This document shows positions 16,601 through 25,710 of a stretch of 64,000 bases of DNA, one piece after another (the stretch's first letter is position 1; the number at the start of each line of letters is the position of its first letter). The translations under genes were made by a program, and so were the position numbers. Below the pieces are notes generated by a model that did not search any database, was not told the DNA's origin, and worked only from the letters and a program-made list of their open reading frames with translations. Source of the DNA: Rhodobacteraceae bacterium CCMM004 (GTDB lineage: Bacteria; Pseudomonadota; Alphaproteobacteria; Rhodobacterales; Rhodobacteraceae); assembly GCA_004005435.1 (NCBI GenBank), contig RZWH01000001.1, forward strand, positions 926,894 through 990,893. The letters run 5' to 3'.

Positions 16601-18975
16601 TCCGTGCCGCGCGCGTCGGCCGTCAGGCGCAGGGTCCCGGGACCGGACAGTTCGGGCACCACGGCCGCCAGGTCCGGCACCGCGACCTCGATTTCGCCGC
16701 CCAACTCGCCCGCGCCGTAGCGGGCGGTGCCCGCGACGTCGATCTGCGGGTTATCGAGCGACAGGCGCGGCAGCCGCCACTGATCGCCGACCCGCGCCAC
16801 CTGGGCCGACAGGTCGGTGACCCCGGCAAGGAGGCGGTCCAGATCGGGCTGGCCCAGCGCCAAGTCGCGCGACTGGCCGCCGAGCGTGACGTCGAGTTCG
16901 CTCAGATCGCTTCGGCCCGACCCTTCGACGGTCAGGTCCAGCGTGCCGCCCAACTCGCGCTCGGCGACCGTGGCGAAGAGCGCCAGGTCGTCGGCCTCCA
17001 GCGACAGGCGCCCGCCGATCCAGGGCGCGTCCGACTCCAGGTCGTCGACGTTGCCCTGACCGGCCAGGCGCACGCCGGCGCCCTCGGCCGTTAGGTCCAC
17101 CCGCCAGATGCTGCCCTCCAGCACCGCCGTCGCCTCCAGCGCGGCGGGGCCGGCGAGGCTGGGTTCGATCCGCGCCAAGTCGGGCACATCCACCGTCAGC
17201 CGCGCTTCGCTGGCCTCGGAGGTCAGATCGGCGACGCCGTCGAGCGTGATTGCTGCGTTGTCGAGGCGCAGGACCGTCACCCGGGTGCCGGTGGCGTCGC
17301 GGTCGGCGCGCAACCTCAGATCGGTCTGGCCGTCGAGCAGGCGGTCGAGCTGGTCGATGTCGAGCCGCAGATCGCGGGACGTGCCGTCGAGCGCAACGTC
17401 GAAGGCGTTGTCGAGCACCCGCCCCCGCAGATCCAGGTCGGCGTTCAGCCCACCGCCCAGGGGCCGCCCGGCCAGCCCGGAGAACGGTTCGAGCGTCTCC
17501 GCCTCGACGCTGGCGGCCAGGCGTGCAGGGATGCCCTCGGTGCTGAAATCCACCTCGCCGCTGCCCGATAGGCCATAGGTCGCGCCGGCCAGTTCCAGCG
17601 TGTCGAGGATCAGGGGCGCGCCGCTGGACCAGGTCAGCGAGACCCGTCCGCTGGCGGTGTCCCCGACCGCCGCCTGCATCCCCCCGTCGTCGAGCGATAC
17701 GCCCTCGGCCGAGAAATCCAGATCGGCCGTGACGGACAACTCGTCGCCGCGCTCGGCGATGGTGCCACCGCCGGTGAGCCGCAGCGCCGCGATATCGAGG
17801 TCGGTCTGAGACAGGTCCTCGACCACCATGTCGAGCGTCCAGGCCTCGCCCTCGGTGGCGTCGAAATCCACCTCCAGCCGCGCGCGGCCGATGCGGGTGT
17901 CGCCCTCGCCTAGGGGGAGCAGGACCGGCCCGCCCTCCTCCCGCGCGATGCGGCCGCTCAGCGCGATCCGTTCGGGCGCGCCGTCGGCGGCGATCACGAC
18001 GGCGCCGTCCAGCGCAACCGACTGCCCCGACAGGCGGAACTCCGGCAGTTCCACCCGGCCCTCCGGCGTGACGAAGCCGCGAGCGACCAGCGCCACGTCA
18101 TCGCCCAGGAACTCGCGATAACCCGGCAGATAGAGGGGGGTGACGTCGCCGCCCACGTCCAGCGCGAACCCCAGGCCGCCGGCCGGGGACAGATCGTCGG
18201 CGATCCGCACCGTGCCGTCCAGATGCTCGGTCCCGTCCGTGGCCAGCGAGATGTCGGCGGTAAAGTCGCTGAGCGGGCCCGACCCGCGGATCGACGCCGC
18301 CAGTGCCGGGCGACCGTTGAGGTCGATCAGCCGGGCGACCAGGCCGTTCGGCCCCTCCTCCAGCGACAGGTCCAGGTCCAGCTGCCGCGACGCGTTCGCA
18401 TAGCCCACGTCTAGGACAAAGGCGCCCTCGGCCCCATCGGTGCGGCGGATCTCCAGCATCGCCGCGCCCTCGCCGCCGGCCAGGCTGGCGTTGCCGTCGA
18501 CCGTCAGCCGCGCCTGTTCGCCCAGCACTGGAGCGCCCAGCACCACGTCTTCCAAAGCGAGGTTATCGATCTGGATCGACACCGGCAGCTCGGGGAGCGA
18601 GAAGGGCCGGGCCTCGGGCGTCGGCACGTCCACATCCTCGGACGCCTGGGGTAGGCGCGGCATCTCGACCCTGCCGGCGGCCAGCTCGCGCACTTCCAAC
18701 CGCCCGCGCAGGAGCGCCGAGCGGTTCCAGTCCAGAACCGCGTTCTCGACGATCAGCCACGGCCCCTCGTCGTCCGAGATCGCCAGGCGGGCCATGGTCG
18801 CCCGCGAACTCAGCGCGCCCTCGAACCCGCGGATGTCGACGGTGAAGCCCGGCCCCGACAGCCGTTCCTCGATCAGGTTTTCCAGGAACCCGCCCTCATC
18901 CTCGTCCGAGTCCTGCGCCGGGGCGGGGAGGGTCAGGGCCGCCGCGGCGGTCAGGGCGATGAGGACGCGGCGCAT
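13687..18975 (-). CDS. tamB: Translocation and assembly module inner-membrane component TamB
   Basis: A 1762-residue AsmA/TamB-type protein: N-terminal signal-anchor (MRRVLIALTAAAALTLPAPA), a very long beta-strand-rich groove and the conserved C-terminal DUF490 domain (LTGTTDNVIPAGQFNLIRGR ... GKRLVLDEGRITLQGDF ... LRAGKYISENLYTDIEV). TamB spans the periplasm and, with TamA, aids outer-membrane protein assembly and phospholipid transport. It overlaps tamA by one base. The middle carries a 169-residue tandem repeat (four full units and a decayed fifth, residues about 502-1340), which makes it longer than the E. coli protein (1259). Confidence 0.95.
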   Translation of the reverse strand: MRRVLIALTAAAALTLPAPAQDSDEDEGGFLENLIEERLSGPGFTVDIRGFEGALSSRATMARLAISDDEGPWLIVENAVLDWNRSALLRGRLEVRELAAGRVEMPRLPQASEDVDVPTPEARPFSLPELPVSIQIDNLALEDVVLGAPVLGEQARLTVDGNASLAGGEGAAMLEIRRTDGAEGAFVLDVGYANASRQLDLDLSLEEGPNGLVARLIDLNGRPALAASIRGSGPLSDFTADISLATDGTEHLDGTVRIADDLSPAGGLGFALDVGGDVTPLYLPGYREFLGDDVALVARGFVTPEGRVELPEFRLSGQSVALDGAVVIAADGAPERIALSGRIAREEGGPVLLPLGEGDTRIGRARLEVDFDATEGEAWTLDMVVEDLSQTDLDIAALRLTGGGTIAERGDELSVTADLDFSAEGVSLDDGGMQAAVGDTASGRVSLTWSSGAPLILDTLELAGATYGLSGSGEVDFSTEGIPARLAASVEAETLEPFSGLAGRPLGGGLNADLDLRGRVLDNAFDVALDGTSRDLRLDIDQLDRLLDGQTDLRLRADRDATGTRVTVLRLDNAAITLDGVADLTSEASEARLTVDVPDLARIEPSLAGPAALEATAVLEGSIWRVDLTAEGAGVRLAGQGNVDDLESDAPWIGGRLSLEADDLALFATVAERELGGTLDLTVEGSGRSDLSELDVTLGGQSRDLALGQPDLDRLLAGVTDLSAQVARVGDQWRLPRLSLDNPQIDVAGTARYGAGELGGEIEVAVPDLAAVVPELSGPGTLRLTADARGTEWDVVLDGQGGGITLDADVAVSELTAFSPLLDGTARVRIDDLSRFSRLAGRDLGGAVDLDVGGAGRGDLSTLDLTARGQTRNLALGQPDLDRLLDGVTDLTAEVVKDGDLWRLPRLAVSNPQISADGSGRYGKDELGGQGTVRLPDLAAVVPELTGAAEATVSAYLVDGAWEVEADADGGGLTVDADLTVADLDQAVPRITGDATLRAEDLSRFARLAGRDLGGAVALSLTGMGSANGAAAELRFDGTARNLALGQAELDRLLRGTTELSGIAIVAEDSYAVRDLRLTNPQVTLTGRADYGGAGAGSADLMLTMPDAGAVLPQVSGPVRLDVTARQRGEVWDVTADGEGAGATIDADVTVSGLDAGTPTVDGEADVSVRTLAAFSGIAGRPLAGSVDVSMRGRAQVDGSRFDAAVDGTATNLRLGIADLDRLLAGRATFSADVARTGPGAPIRVRRLSVDAPGADLTAEGRVLGGQSDLTFTARIADISPYAAGIVGPVSARGTVREAGADLALDVVAEGPAQIRATVSGRMSQSFDRFDLRIGGQAPLGLANRFIAPRSVVGTAQFDLTLNGPPALASLGGTVATQDARLVAPALDLVLNDINATVRLSGNRAEVRATASKQAGGQLSLAGDVGLSGGYVADLRLQGTGLVIQDPALYRATANADVTLTGPLAGGARIGGRVELFETEVRIPSTGLGATGPIPDNILHVDEPAAVRATRRRAGLLDGNGAGGSGGGGGPAYALNLLIEANNRIFVRGRGLDAELGGRLQLTGTTDNVIPAGQFNLIRGRLDILGKRLVLDEGRITLQGDFVPYIRLVAETEAGDVVVFVVVEGEATSPDISFLSDPDLPQDEALSRLLFGKSITDISPLQAAQLASAVATLAGRGGDGLVARLRRSFGLDDLDVTTDDDGNVGLRAGKYISENLYTDIEVNGSGEAEIHLNLDITPNLTVRGGASNTGETTLGIFFEKDY
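14960..17472 (-). repeat. 507-bp tandem repeats inside tamB
   Basis: Unit starts on the coding strand are 17472, 16965, 16458, 15951 and 15441, i.e. periods of 507, 507, 507 and 510 nt (169, 169, 169, 170 codons). Each unit begins AG/ER-(P/D/E)-L-(G/A)-G and contains LDRLL-x-G followed by a D-N/NPQ block. Units 2 and 3 are nearly identical in places (ALGQPDLDRLL, VTDL). The fifth unit is diverged. Confidence 0.9.
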
Positions 18976-20759
18976 CAGAACGCCTGTCCGATACCGACGT
19001 AGATGTCGAACCCGTCGCCGCCGCCCACCGGCACCGCGAGGTCCAGGCGAATCGGCCCGATGGGGGTCAGATAGCGCACCCCGAGCCCCGCCCCCGCATG
19101 GCTGTCGCCGGTGCCGCCAAAGCTGTCGGTCCCGACATAGCCCCAGTCGGCGAAGGCGACGAGCCCCAGCTTGTCCGTCACCTCGCCACGCAGTTCGGCC
19201 TGGAGCCCCAGAAACGAGGCGCCGCCGGACTCGATCCCGCTGGGCAGCGTCACGCCCAGGGATTGGTAGTTCTGCCCCCGCACGGTCCCGCCGCCCCCGG
19301 AGTAGAAGCGATAGTCCTGCGGAACCGCGGTGAGCGCCGCGCCGAGGATCGAGCCGCCCTGCACCCGCCCCGCCAGGGTGAACCGCGACTCGGCGCCGAA
19401 GCTGCGGTAGGTGCGGGCGTCGAAGGTCAGCCGTGCACCATGCTCGGCATCGCCGAAGCCCAGAAACGGCCGCAGCTCGGCGTCGAGGTAGTAGCCGGAT
19501 TTGGCGTCGAGCTGAACGTCGCGGCTGTCGTAGGTGGCGCCAAGGGGAAACTGCAACAGGGTGAAGTTTCGACTGCCGGACGCGTCGCGGATGCGCGAGA
19601 ACCGCAGCGCGACACCCGCGTCGACGGTCAGGTTCTCGCTCTTGCGTCGGACGATGCCGACGCCCAGGCTGCCGGTGCGCGAGAGGAAGTCGGGCTCGTC
19701 CAGCCGCTCCAGCTCGCCCAGGATCAGCAGATCGGTGTCGGGGCCGAACGTGGCGGGGCGGGTAAAGCTCGCCGCGACGGCAAAGTCCGGGCCGCCGGTG
19801 GTGCCGCCGATCCCGGTGATCTCGGCGTCGAAGCGCAAGCGCTCGGCACCCCCCAGGAGGTTGCGGTGCAGCCAGAACCCGCTGAGCGCCAGCCCCTCGA
19901 TGGTCGAGATCTCCGCGCCGAAGCCGAAGCGCCGCGGTCTCTGCTCGGCCAGGGTGGCGGTGATGTCCATGGTGTTGCCGGGGCCCAGCCGCTCGGCCTC
20001 GGTCAGAGCGACGGAAGAGAACACGCCGGTGCGGCGCAGGTTCTCGGTCGCCTGCTCGACTTCGGCGGGAGAGAAGATCTCGCCCACGGGCAGCCCCGCG
20101 ATCTCGCGCAGCCGCTCGGGGCGCACGCTCTCGCCACCCTTGAGGATCAGGTCGCCGAAGCGCACGACCGGGCCGGGCGCCATGGCGATCTGGACGTTGA
20201 GCAGGTTTTCCTCATGGCGGGCGGTGATCTGCTGACCCTCGACCTCGGCCTTGGCGCGGCCGGTGTCGCGCCATCCGTCCACCGCCGCCGAGGCCGCGTC
20301 GCGGATCACCGGGGTGCGGGCCGGCGCGCCAGCCGCGAACCCTTCGGGCAATTCGGTCTCGGGTGCCAGGGGCGCGATCCGCGCCTGGCCGAAGCGAAAG
20401 GTCGGTCCGGGCTGCACCACAACGCGGATGGTCCCCACCGAGGTCAGACGCGTGAGCGGCGGGATCTCCGCCGCCTCGACCCCGTCGACCAGGATGTTGA
20501 CCACGCCGCCGAAATGCCCCTCGGAATAGAGCGCGCCGACCAGCCGGGCATAGTCTGCCCGGGCCGCCGCCAGCAGCTCTTGGGCATTTCCCACCTGCTC
20601 GTTCCGCGCAGCGATGAGGAGGGACGCCTCCTGCAACTCCTGGCGCAGGTCCTCGGACGCGCCCGGCGTCTCGAACACCAGCCTGTCCATCGCGGGGGCC
20701 GGGGCCGCGATCATCATCATACTCAGCACCGCGATGGCGCGGCCGATCTTACACACCAT
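18975..20759 (-). CDS. tamA: Translocation and assembly module outer-membrane protein TamA
   Basis: A 594-residue Omp85-family protein: signal peptide (start at 20759, VLSMMMIAAPAPAM), POTRA domains over roughly residues 25-270, then a 16-strand beta-barrel ending in ...YVGIGQAF with the C-terminal aromatic residue. The VRGQNYQSLG segment corresponds to the conserved VRGY-type loop-6 motif, and RYLTPIGPIRLDLA is the penultimate strand. GGGGGAC precedes the ATG. It forms an operon with tamB through a TGATG overlap. Confidence 0.95.
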   Translation of the reverse strand: MVCKIGRAIAVLSMMMIAAPAPAMDRLVFETPGASEDLRQELQEASLLIAARNEQVGNAQELLAAARADYARLVGALYSEGHFGGVVNILVDGVEAAEIPPLTRLTSVGTIRVVVQPGPTFRFGQARIAPLAPETELPEGFAAGAPARTPVIRDAASAAVDGWRDTGRAKAEVEGQQITARHEENLLNVQIAMAPGPVVRFGDLILKGGESVRPERLREIAGLPVGEIFSPAEVEQATENLRRTGVFSSVALTEAERLGPGNTMDITATLAEQRPRRFGFGAEISTIEGLALSGFWLHRNLLGGAERLRFDAEITGIGGTTGGPDFAVAASFTRPATFGPDTDLLILGELERLDEPDFLSRTGSLGVGIVRRKSENLTVDAGVALRFSRIRDASGSRNFTLLQFPLGATYDSRDVQLDAKSGYYLDAELRPFLGFGDAEHGARLTFDARTYRSFGAESRFTLAGRVQGGSILGAALTAVPQDYRFYSGGGGTVRGQNYQSLGVTLPSGIESGGASFLGLQAELRGEVTDKLGLVAFADWGYVGTDSFGGTGDSHAGAGLGVRYLTPIGPIRLDLAVPVGGGDGFDIYVGIGQAF

Positions 20760-20971
20760 TATCGCGTGTCCCCCGATGCGATGGCGCCACCATAGGCCCG
20801 GCCGCAATCTCTGAAAAGCGCGGACATGCGCACGTGGCGCGATCGTGAGCGGCAGGCCGCCGGATGTGTCGGTCCGGCTGCACCTGACGGGGAGGGCGGA
20901 GGGCGCGCGCGGTGGATCAACCCGCAGATCGGGGCGGGCGCCGTGACCGGCGGGGGTGGGCCGGCGCGCCC

Positions 20972-20997
20972 GGAACCGTGCGGGCCACGCCGCGGTT
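20972..20997 (+). promoter_or_regulatory. EcfG-type promoter toward the gene at 21029
   Basis: GGAAC (20972-20976), 17 nt, GGTT (20994-20997); the same -10 variant as in front of DUF1328. The start codon lies 32 nt downstream. Confidence 0.62.
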
Positions 20998-21028
20998 GGG
21001 ACACGCGCGACCAGTCAGGAGTTGAGCG

Positions 21029-21292
21029 ATGACCAAGGACCACGGCCCCCAGATCAAGGACGACGACACCTACGAGAGCTTGCGCGAGGACGGCGCGTCC
21101 AAGGAGAAGGCGGCGCGCATCGCCAACGCCCAGGCGTCGGACGACATGACCCCGTCGGCGAAGGGCGGCAAGGCGCCGCCCTATGAGGAGTGGACCAAGG
21201 ACGACCTCTACGAGCGAGCCCAGGAGCTGGACATCGACGGACGGTCGGACATGACCAAGGACGAGCTGATCGCGGCGCTGCGCGACCGCTGA
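21029..21292 (+). CDS. Rho N-terminal-domain-like small stress protein
   Basis: An 87-residue, highly charged protein. The N-terminal part (YESLREDGASKEKAARIANA) and the C-terminal part (PYEEWTKDDLYERAQELDID ... MTKDELIAALRD) carry the LYERAKELxI-x-G-x-SxMxKxELI pattern of the Rho-N/SAP-like fold. AGGAG lies 8 nt upstream. Proteins of this type are typical general stress genes in alphaproteobacteria, which fits the EcfG-type promoter in front; nucleic-acid binding is inferred from the fold only. Confidence 0.78.
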   Translation: MTKDHGPQIKDDDTYESLREDGASKEKAARIANAQASDDMTPSAKGGKAPPYEEWTKDDLYERAQELDIDGRSDMTKDELIAALRDR

Positions 21293-21330
21293 GGCCGCGC
21301 ACCATGGGGCGGACCGGCCCTGCGGGGCAA

Positions 21331-21363
21331 CTTCCGCCTGCGGCGAGGATATTCGGAAGGGGA
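21331..21363. repeat. REP-like palindromic intergenic element, copy 1
   Basis: CTTCCG ... CGGAAG inverted arms enclose GCGAGGATATT, followed by GGGGAAG. It has the same core (GG-ATATT-x-GGA ... GAAG) as the element near 28123-28150 on the other strand. It sits downstream of the Rho-N-like gene and of mscS and may act in transcript termination or processing. Confidence 0.5.
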
Positions 21364-21376
21364 AGTCCGGGGCGGG

Positions 21377-22705
21377 TCAGTCCCGGGCCCCGGCCGTTTC
21401 GACCACCGATCCGGGAAGCACGGTCACTTCCCGCTGGGGGAAGGGGATGGTGATCTCATGGGCGCGGAAGGCGTCCCAGAGCGCGAGGTAGACGTTGCCG
21501 CGGATGTTGGTCAGCCCCTTGCTGGGGTCGCGGATCCAGAACCGCAGGATGTAATCGACCGAGCTGTCGCCGAAGCCGACGATGTGGCAGACCGGCGCGG
21601 TCTGCGACAACACCCGGTCGACGCCGCTGGCGGCCTCCACAGCGAGGCGGCGCACCAGATGGGGGTCGTCGCCGTAGGAGGTGCCGAAGTAGATGTCGAG
21701 GCGCACCAGGTCGTTGGAGTGCGACCAGTTCACCACCTGCCCGGTGATCAGATCCTCGTTGGGGATCAGGTATTCGCGCCCGTCTCGGGTGGTGATCGAG
21801 ACGTAGCGGGCGCCGAGCGAGTTGATCCAGCCGAAGGTGTCGCCCAGGCTGATCACGTCGCCGGGCTTGATGGACTTGTCGAGGAGGATGATCACCCCCG
21901 AGACCAGGTTCGACACCACCTTTTGCAGGCCGAAGCCCAGCCCGACGCCGATGGCCCCCGACAGCACCGCCAGGCCGGTCAAGTCCACGCCGACCGATTT
22001 GAGCCCGATGAAGAACGCCGCGCTGAACAGCACGATCTGCATCACCTTGACGGCGAGGACCTGCATCGACGGGCTGATCTCGTCGTTGCGGCGGATCCGC
22101 TCGCCCGCCACCCGCGCGACGAAGCGCGCGCCGGTGAAGAGGATGCCCAAGGTCACCATCGCGCCGAGCAGCGTCCACAGGCTAAGGCGGAAATTGCCCG
22201 CCTCGATGGCGAGGCTGTCGAGCGCCACGCGCGCCTCGCTGGTCAGGCCGAGGTAGTAGAGGATGACCGTGGCCCAGAGCCCCCACCGCACCAGCGAGCG
22301 CAGGAGCGGGTTGCGCACCAGGCGCGACACCACCGCGACCAGGAGCAGCGCCAGGGCGATGCTGGCCACCAGCTCCAACAGATAGCTGCGCGAGGGGAAG
22401 AGGTGGATCGCCTGCATGATCCAGGTCGCCGTCCAGCTCAGCACGACGAAGTAGATCAGCCGCAGGCGCCGGTGGACCACCAGGAGCGACTTGATCCGCC
22501 AGAGCGGCCAGCCGTCGAGGGTGCGCATCCAGGCGCGCATCCGGTCCGAGGTGAGATGGCCGAGGACCAGCGCCGCGATCAGGCAGGCGGCGAGGATCGC
22601 GATCTGCCACAGCCGCGACGGCAGCAGCATATTGTCGGCTTGCAGGCGCAGGAGCGCCCACAAGGTCTCGATTTGATCCAGGATCGACTGTAGCGCACCG
22701 TCCAT
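21377..22705 (-). CDS. MscS-family mechanosensitive ion channel
   Basis: A 442-residue membrane protein with several N-terminal transmembrane helices and the MscS core: pore helix LTGLAVLSGAIGVGLGFGLQ then KVVSNLVSGV, beta domain KPGDVISLGDTFGWINSLGA then RYVSITTRDGREYLIPNEDL, and a C-terminal alpha/beta domain. It is longer than E. coli MscS (286), matching the YbdG/YjeP-like intermediates with extra helices. It opens under osmotic downshift in the inner membrane. It follows the SOUL gene by 49 nt on the same strand and may share its promoter. Confidence 0.93.
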   Translation of the reverse strand: MDGALQSILDQIETLWALLRLQADNMLLPSRLWQIAILAACLIAALVLGHLTSDRMRAWMRTLDGWPLWRIKSLLVVHRRLRLIYFVVLSWTATWIMQAIHLFPSRSYLLELVASIALALLLVAVVSRLVRNPLLRSLVRWGLWATVILYYLGLTSEARVALDSLAIEAGNFRLSLWTLLGAMVTLGILFTGARFVARVAGERIRRNDEISPSMQVLAVKVMQIVLFSAAFFIGLKSVGVDLTGLAVLSGAIGVGLGFGLQKVVSNLVSGVIILLDKSIKPGDVISLGDTFGWINSLGARYVSITTRDGREYLIPNEDLITGQVVNWSHSNDLVRLDIYFGTSYGDDPHLVRRLAVEAASGVDRVLSQTAPVCHIVGFGDSSVDYILRFWIRDPSKGLTNIRGNVYLALWDAFRAHEITIPFPQREVTVLPGSVVETAGARD

Positions 22706-22754
22706 GGCCCAAGCATGGCCCGGCGCCGCGGCGGCGGCAATGGCCGCCGTGCGC

Positions 22755-23366
22755 TCAGTTCACCCGGAGCGCGACCTCGTTGCGCCGCTTCCAATACGGC
22801 GTCAGCGGGTCGTCGTAGAAGGCAAACCGCACGGGCCCGGAGGGGGTCAGCCCCTCGGCCTCGGCGATGCGCCGGAGGTCGGCCTCGGCCTCTTCCAGCG
22901 CCTCGGGGGTCGCGCGGTCCTCCAGCATCCGAGTGAGCCAGCGCTCGCCCGGCACCTCGACGAAGACGATCCCGCCGTCCTGCGGCCTCGGCAGCGTCTC
23001 GACGGTCCAGCGCGACGGCATCATGAAGGCGACGGTCCAGACGCCCTCGCCCCCGGTCACGTCGACGCGGTTGGTGTTGGTCTGGAGCACGGGGACGGTC
23101 ATCGCCACCTTCTCCTCGGCGGCGTTGTCGCCGAAGATATAGCCGGCGAGGCGGCCGAAGCCCTCGTCCATCGCCGTCTCCTGATCGCCCTCCACCCGCA
23201 CCTCGGCGCGGATCATCGGGTCGTAGCGGCGCAACTCGGCCCCGTCGACCGTCTGATCGACCGTATAGGTGGCGGCCTCGTTCTCTTTGTACTTCCCCTG
23301 GCCGCGCTCGCCGGCGTCGGGGGGATCGCGGAACCAGGCATCGTAGAGACGTTCGAAGATGGACAT
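22755..23366 (-). CDS. SOUL family haem-binding protein
   Basis: 203 residues. The pattern YELRRYDPMIRAEVRVEGD-like (here AELRRYDPMIRAEV), AAEEKVAMTVPVLQTN and WTVAFMMPSRWTVETLPRPQ is that of SOUL/HBP proteins, which bind haem or related tetrapyrroles. No signal peptide is visible. Physiological role in bacteria is not established. An EcfG-type promoter lies 27 nt before the start codon. Confidence 0.9.
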   Translation of the reverse strand: MSIFERLYDAWFRDPPDAGERGQGKYKENEAATYTVDQTVDGAELRRYDPMIRAEVRVEGDQETAMDEGFGRLAGYIFGDNAAEEKVAMTVPVLQTNTNRVDVTGGEGVWTVAFMMPSRWTVETLPRPQDGGIVFVEVPGERWLTRMLEDRATPEALEEAEADLRRIAEAEGLTPSGPVRFAFYDDPLTPYWKRRNEVALRVN

Positions 23367-23392
23367 GGGCGGATACTCCTTGGTCGCCGTCC

Positions 23393-23417
23393 AACCGCCG
23401 CCGAGCGTGCCGGTTCC
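23393..23417 (-). promoter_or_regulatory. EcfG-type promoter toward the SOUL gene
   Basis: On the minus strand GGAAC (23417-23413), exactly 16 nt, GGTT (23396-23393). Confidence 0.65.
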
Positions 23418-23460
23418 CCCGCACCTTGCGGCAGGGGCGCCGGGGCGCTAGATCCCGCCC

Positions 23461-23547
23461 ATGGCACTGACGATCGACAGGGGCGACCGCGCCCGCCTGG
23501 CCGAGAGGTTCTACGGCGCCGCCCGGGCCGCCACTGCGCGCTCCTGA
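23461..23547 (+). CDS. Possible 28-codon ORF upstream of leuC
   Basis: ATG to TGA encodes MALTIDRGDRARLAERFYGA followed by ARAATARS. It has no leucine run, so it does not look like a leucine attenuator peptide, and no strong ribosome binding site precedes it. It could be a chance ORF or a decayed gene start. Confidence 0.2.
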   Translation: MALTIDRGDRARLAERFYGAARAATARS

Positions 23548-23598
23548 CCGCGCGCCTCCGCCACGCCCCTCCCCCGACCCCGCCAGGAGACCCCACCG

Positions 23599-25002
23599 AT
23601 GCCCGGCAAGACGCTCTACGACAAGATCTGGGATGCCCATCTCGCCCACGAGGCCGACGACGGCACCTGCCTTCTCTACATCGACCGCCACCTCGTCCAC
23701 GAGGTGACGAGCCCGCAGGCCTTCGAGGGGCTGCGCATGACCGGCCGCACGGTGCGCGCGCCGGACAAGACCATCGCCGTGCCCGACCATAACGTGCCGA
23801 CGACGCCCGGCCGCGACGAGCATATCGACAACGCGGAAAGCCGTATCCAGGTCGAGGCGCTGGACCGCAACGCGCGCGAGTTCGGGGTGCACTACTATCC
23901 CGTCAGCGACATTCGCCAGGGGATCGTGCACATCGTCGGCCCCGAACAGGGCTGGACCCTGCCCGGCATGACGGTGGTGTGCGGGGACAGCCACACCGCG
24001 ACCCACGGCGCCTTCGGCGCGCTGGCCCACGGCATCGGGACGAGCGAGGTGGAGCATGTGCTGGCCACCCAGACGCTGATCCAGAAGAAGTCCAAGAACA
24101 TGAAGGTCGAAATCACGGGGACGCTCGGCCCCGGTGTGACGGCCAAGGACATCACCCTCAGCGTCATCGGCAAGACCGGGACGGCGGGCGGCACCGGCTA
24201 TGTCATCGAGTACATGGGCGAGGCGATCCGCGCCCTGTCGATGGAGGGCCGGATGACGGTCTGCAACATGGCCATCGAGGGCGGTGCGCGGGCCGGTCTG
24301 ATCGCACCCGACGAAAAGACGTTCGAGTATGTGAAGGGACGCCCGCACGCCCCCAAGGGCGCCCAGTGGGAGGCGGCGATGGACTGGTGGCGGACGCTGT
24401 CCAGCGACGAGGACGCCCACTGGGACAAGGTGGTGACGATCCGCGGCGAGGACATCGCGCCGGTCGTCACCTGGGGCACCTCGCCCGAGGACGTGCTCCC
24501 GATCACCGGCGCCGTGCCCGCGCCAGAGAGTTTCGAGGGCGGCAAGGTCGGCGCGGCCAAGCGGTCGCTCGACTACATGGGGCTGCAAGCGGGCACGCCG
24601 CTCACCGAGATCCCCATCGACGCGGTGTTCATCGGCTCGTGCACCAACGGCCGGATCGAAGATCTGCGCGCCGCGGCGGCGGTGCTCAAGGGCCGCAAGC
24701 TGGCCGAGGGCGTGCGCGGCATGGTGGTGCCGGGTTCCGGCCTGGTGCGTGCCCAGGCCGAGGAAGAGGGTCTGGCCGAGATCTTTCAGGACGCCGGGTT
24801 CGAATGGCGGCTCGCGGGCTGCTCCATGTGCCTGGCGATGAACCCCGACCAGCTCAGCCCCGGCGAGCGCTGCGCGGCCACCTCGAACCGCAACTTCGAG
24901 GGCCGCCAGGGCAAGGGCGGCCGCACCCACCTGATGAGCCCCGCCATGGCCGCCGCCGCCGGTGTGACAGGGCGGCTGACCGACGTGCGGGAGCTGTCAT
25001 AG
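23599..25002 (+). CDS. leuC: 3-isopropylmalate dehydratase large subunit
   Basis: A 467-residue aconitase-family protein of leucine biosynthesis (isomerises 2- to 3-isopropylmalate together with LeuD). Visible signatures: [29 protein letters not shown] motif ([20 protein letters not shown]), the 4Fe-4S ligands in [17 protein letters not shown] and [27 protein letters not shown] precedes the ATG. leuD follows after 37 nt. Confidence 0.98.
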   Translation: MPGKTLYDKIWDAHLAHEADDGTCLLYIDRHLVHEVTSPQAFEGLRMTGRTVRAPDKTIAVPDHNVPTTPGRDEHIDNAESRIQVEALDRNAREFGVHYYPVSDIRQGIVHIVGPEQGWTLPGMTVVCGDSHTATHGAFGALAHGIGTSEVEHVLATQTLIQKKSKNMKVEITGTLGPGVTAKDITLSVIGKTGTAGGTGYVIEYMGEAIRALSMEGRMTVCNMAIEGGARAGLIAPDEKTFEYVKGRPHAPKGAQWEAAMDWWRTLSSDEDAHWDKVVTIRGEDIAPVVTWGTSPEDVLPITGAVPAPESFEGGKVGAAKRSLDYMGLQAGTPLTEIPIDAVFIGSCTNGRIEDLRAAAAVLKGRKLAEGVRGMVVPGSGLVRAQAEEEGLAEIFQDAGFEWRLAGCSMCLAMNPDQLSPGERCAATSNRNFEGRQGKGGRTHLMSPAMAAAAGVTGRLTDVRELS

Positions 25003-25039
25003 CCCGCGCGACAACCGCTCCCCTTACCAAGGAAATGTC

Positions 25040-25645
25040 ATGGACAAGTTCACCACCCTGACCGGGATCGCGGCGCCGATGCCCATGGTCAACGTCGACA
25101 CCGACATGATCATCCCCAAGCAGTACCTCAAGACGATCGCGCGCACCGGCCTGGGCAAGGGGTTGTTCGACGAGATGCGCTATCTCGACGACGGGTCGGA
25201 AAACCCCGACTTCGTTCTCAACAAGCCCGCCTATCGCGCGGCGCAGATCCTCGTCGCCGGCGAGAACTTCGGCTGCGGGTCCAGCCGCGAGCACGCGCCC
25301 TGGGCGCTACTGGATTTCGGCATCCGCTGCGTGATCGCGCCCAGCTTCGCCGACATCTTTTACAACAACTGCTTCAAGAACGGCATCCTGCCCATCGCCC
25401 TGCCGCAGGAGGACGTGGACAAGCTGATGGACGACGCCGAGCGTGGGGCGAACGCCACCGTGACCGTCGATCTGGAGAACCAGACGATCCAGGGACCGGA
25501 CGGCGGCACGGTGCACTTCGACATCGACCCGTTTCGCAAGCATTGCCTGCTGAACGGCCTGGACGACATTGGTCTTACACTGGAAAAGGCCGCGTCCATC
25601 GACGCCTTCGAGGCGCAGGCCGAGCAGGCCCGCCCCTGGGTCTGA
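25040..25645 (+). CDS. leuD: 3-isopropylmalate dehydratase small subunit
   Basis: A 201-residue LeuD swivelling domain. [20 protein letters not shown] (substrate loop), [20 protein letters not shown] and [18 protein letters not shown] are conserved. AAGGAAA gives the ribosome binding site. It forms the heterodimer with LeuC and ends 38 nt before a strong hairpin. Confidence 0.98.
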   Translation: MDKFTTLTGIAAPMPMVNVDTDMIIPKQYLKTIARTGLGKGLFDEMRYLDDGSENPDFVLNKPAYRAAQILVAGENFGCGSSREHAPWALLDFGIRCVIAPSFADIFYNNCFKNGILPIALPQEDVDKLMDDAERGANATVTVDLENQTIQGPDGGTVHFDIDPFRKHCLLNGLDDIGLTLEKAASIDAFEAQAEQARPWV

Positions 25646-25682
25646 CACGGCCGGCGCACCCGCGCGTTGTGGTTTCCTAGTC

Positions 25683-25710
25683 AAGGCGGCGCAAGATATT
25701 GTGCCGCCTT
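25683..25710 (+). terminator. Hairpin after leuD
   Basis: AAGGCGGCGCAA / TTGTGCCGCCTT form a 12-bp stem with one G-U pair and a GATA loop, 37 nt after the leuD stop. It is followed by CGCCTTTGCC, a weak U tract, so termination is likely but may be partial. Confidence 0.6.

Noticed and set aside
23461..23547. Leucine attenuator peptide before leuC
   Set aside because: The short ORF has no leucine codon run and no terminator/antiterminator pair could be recognised downstream.
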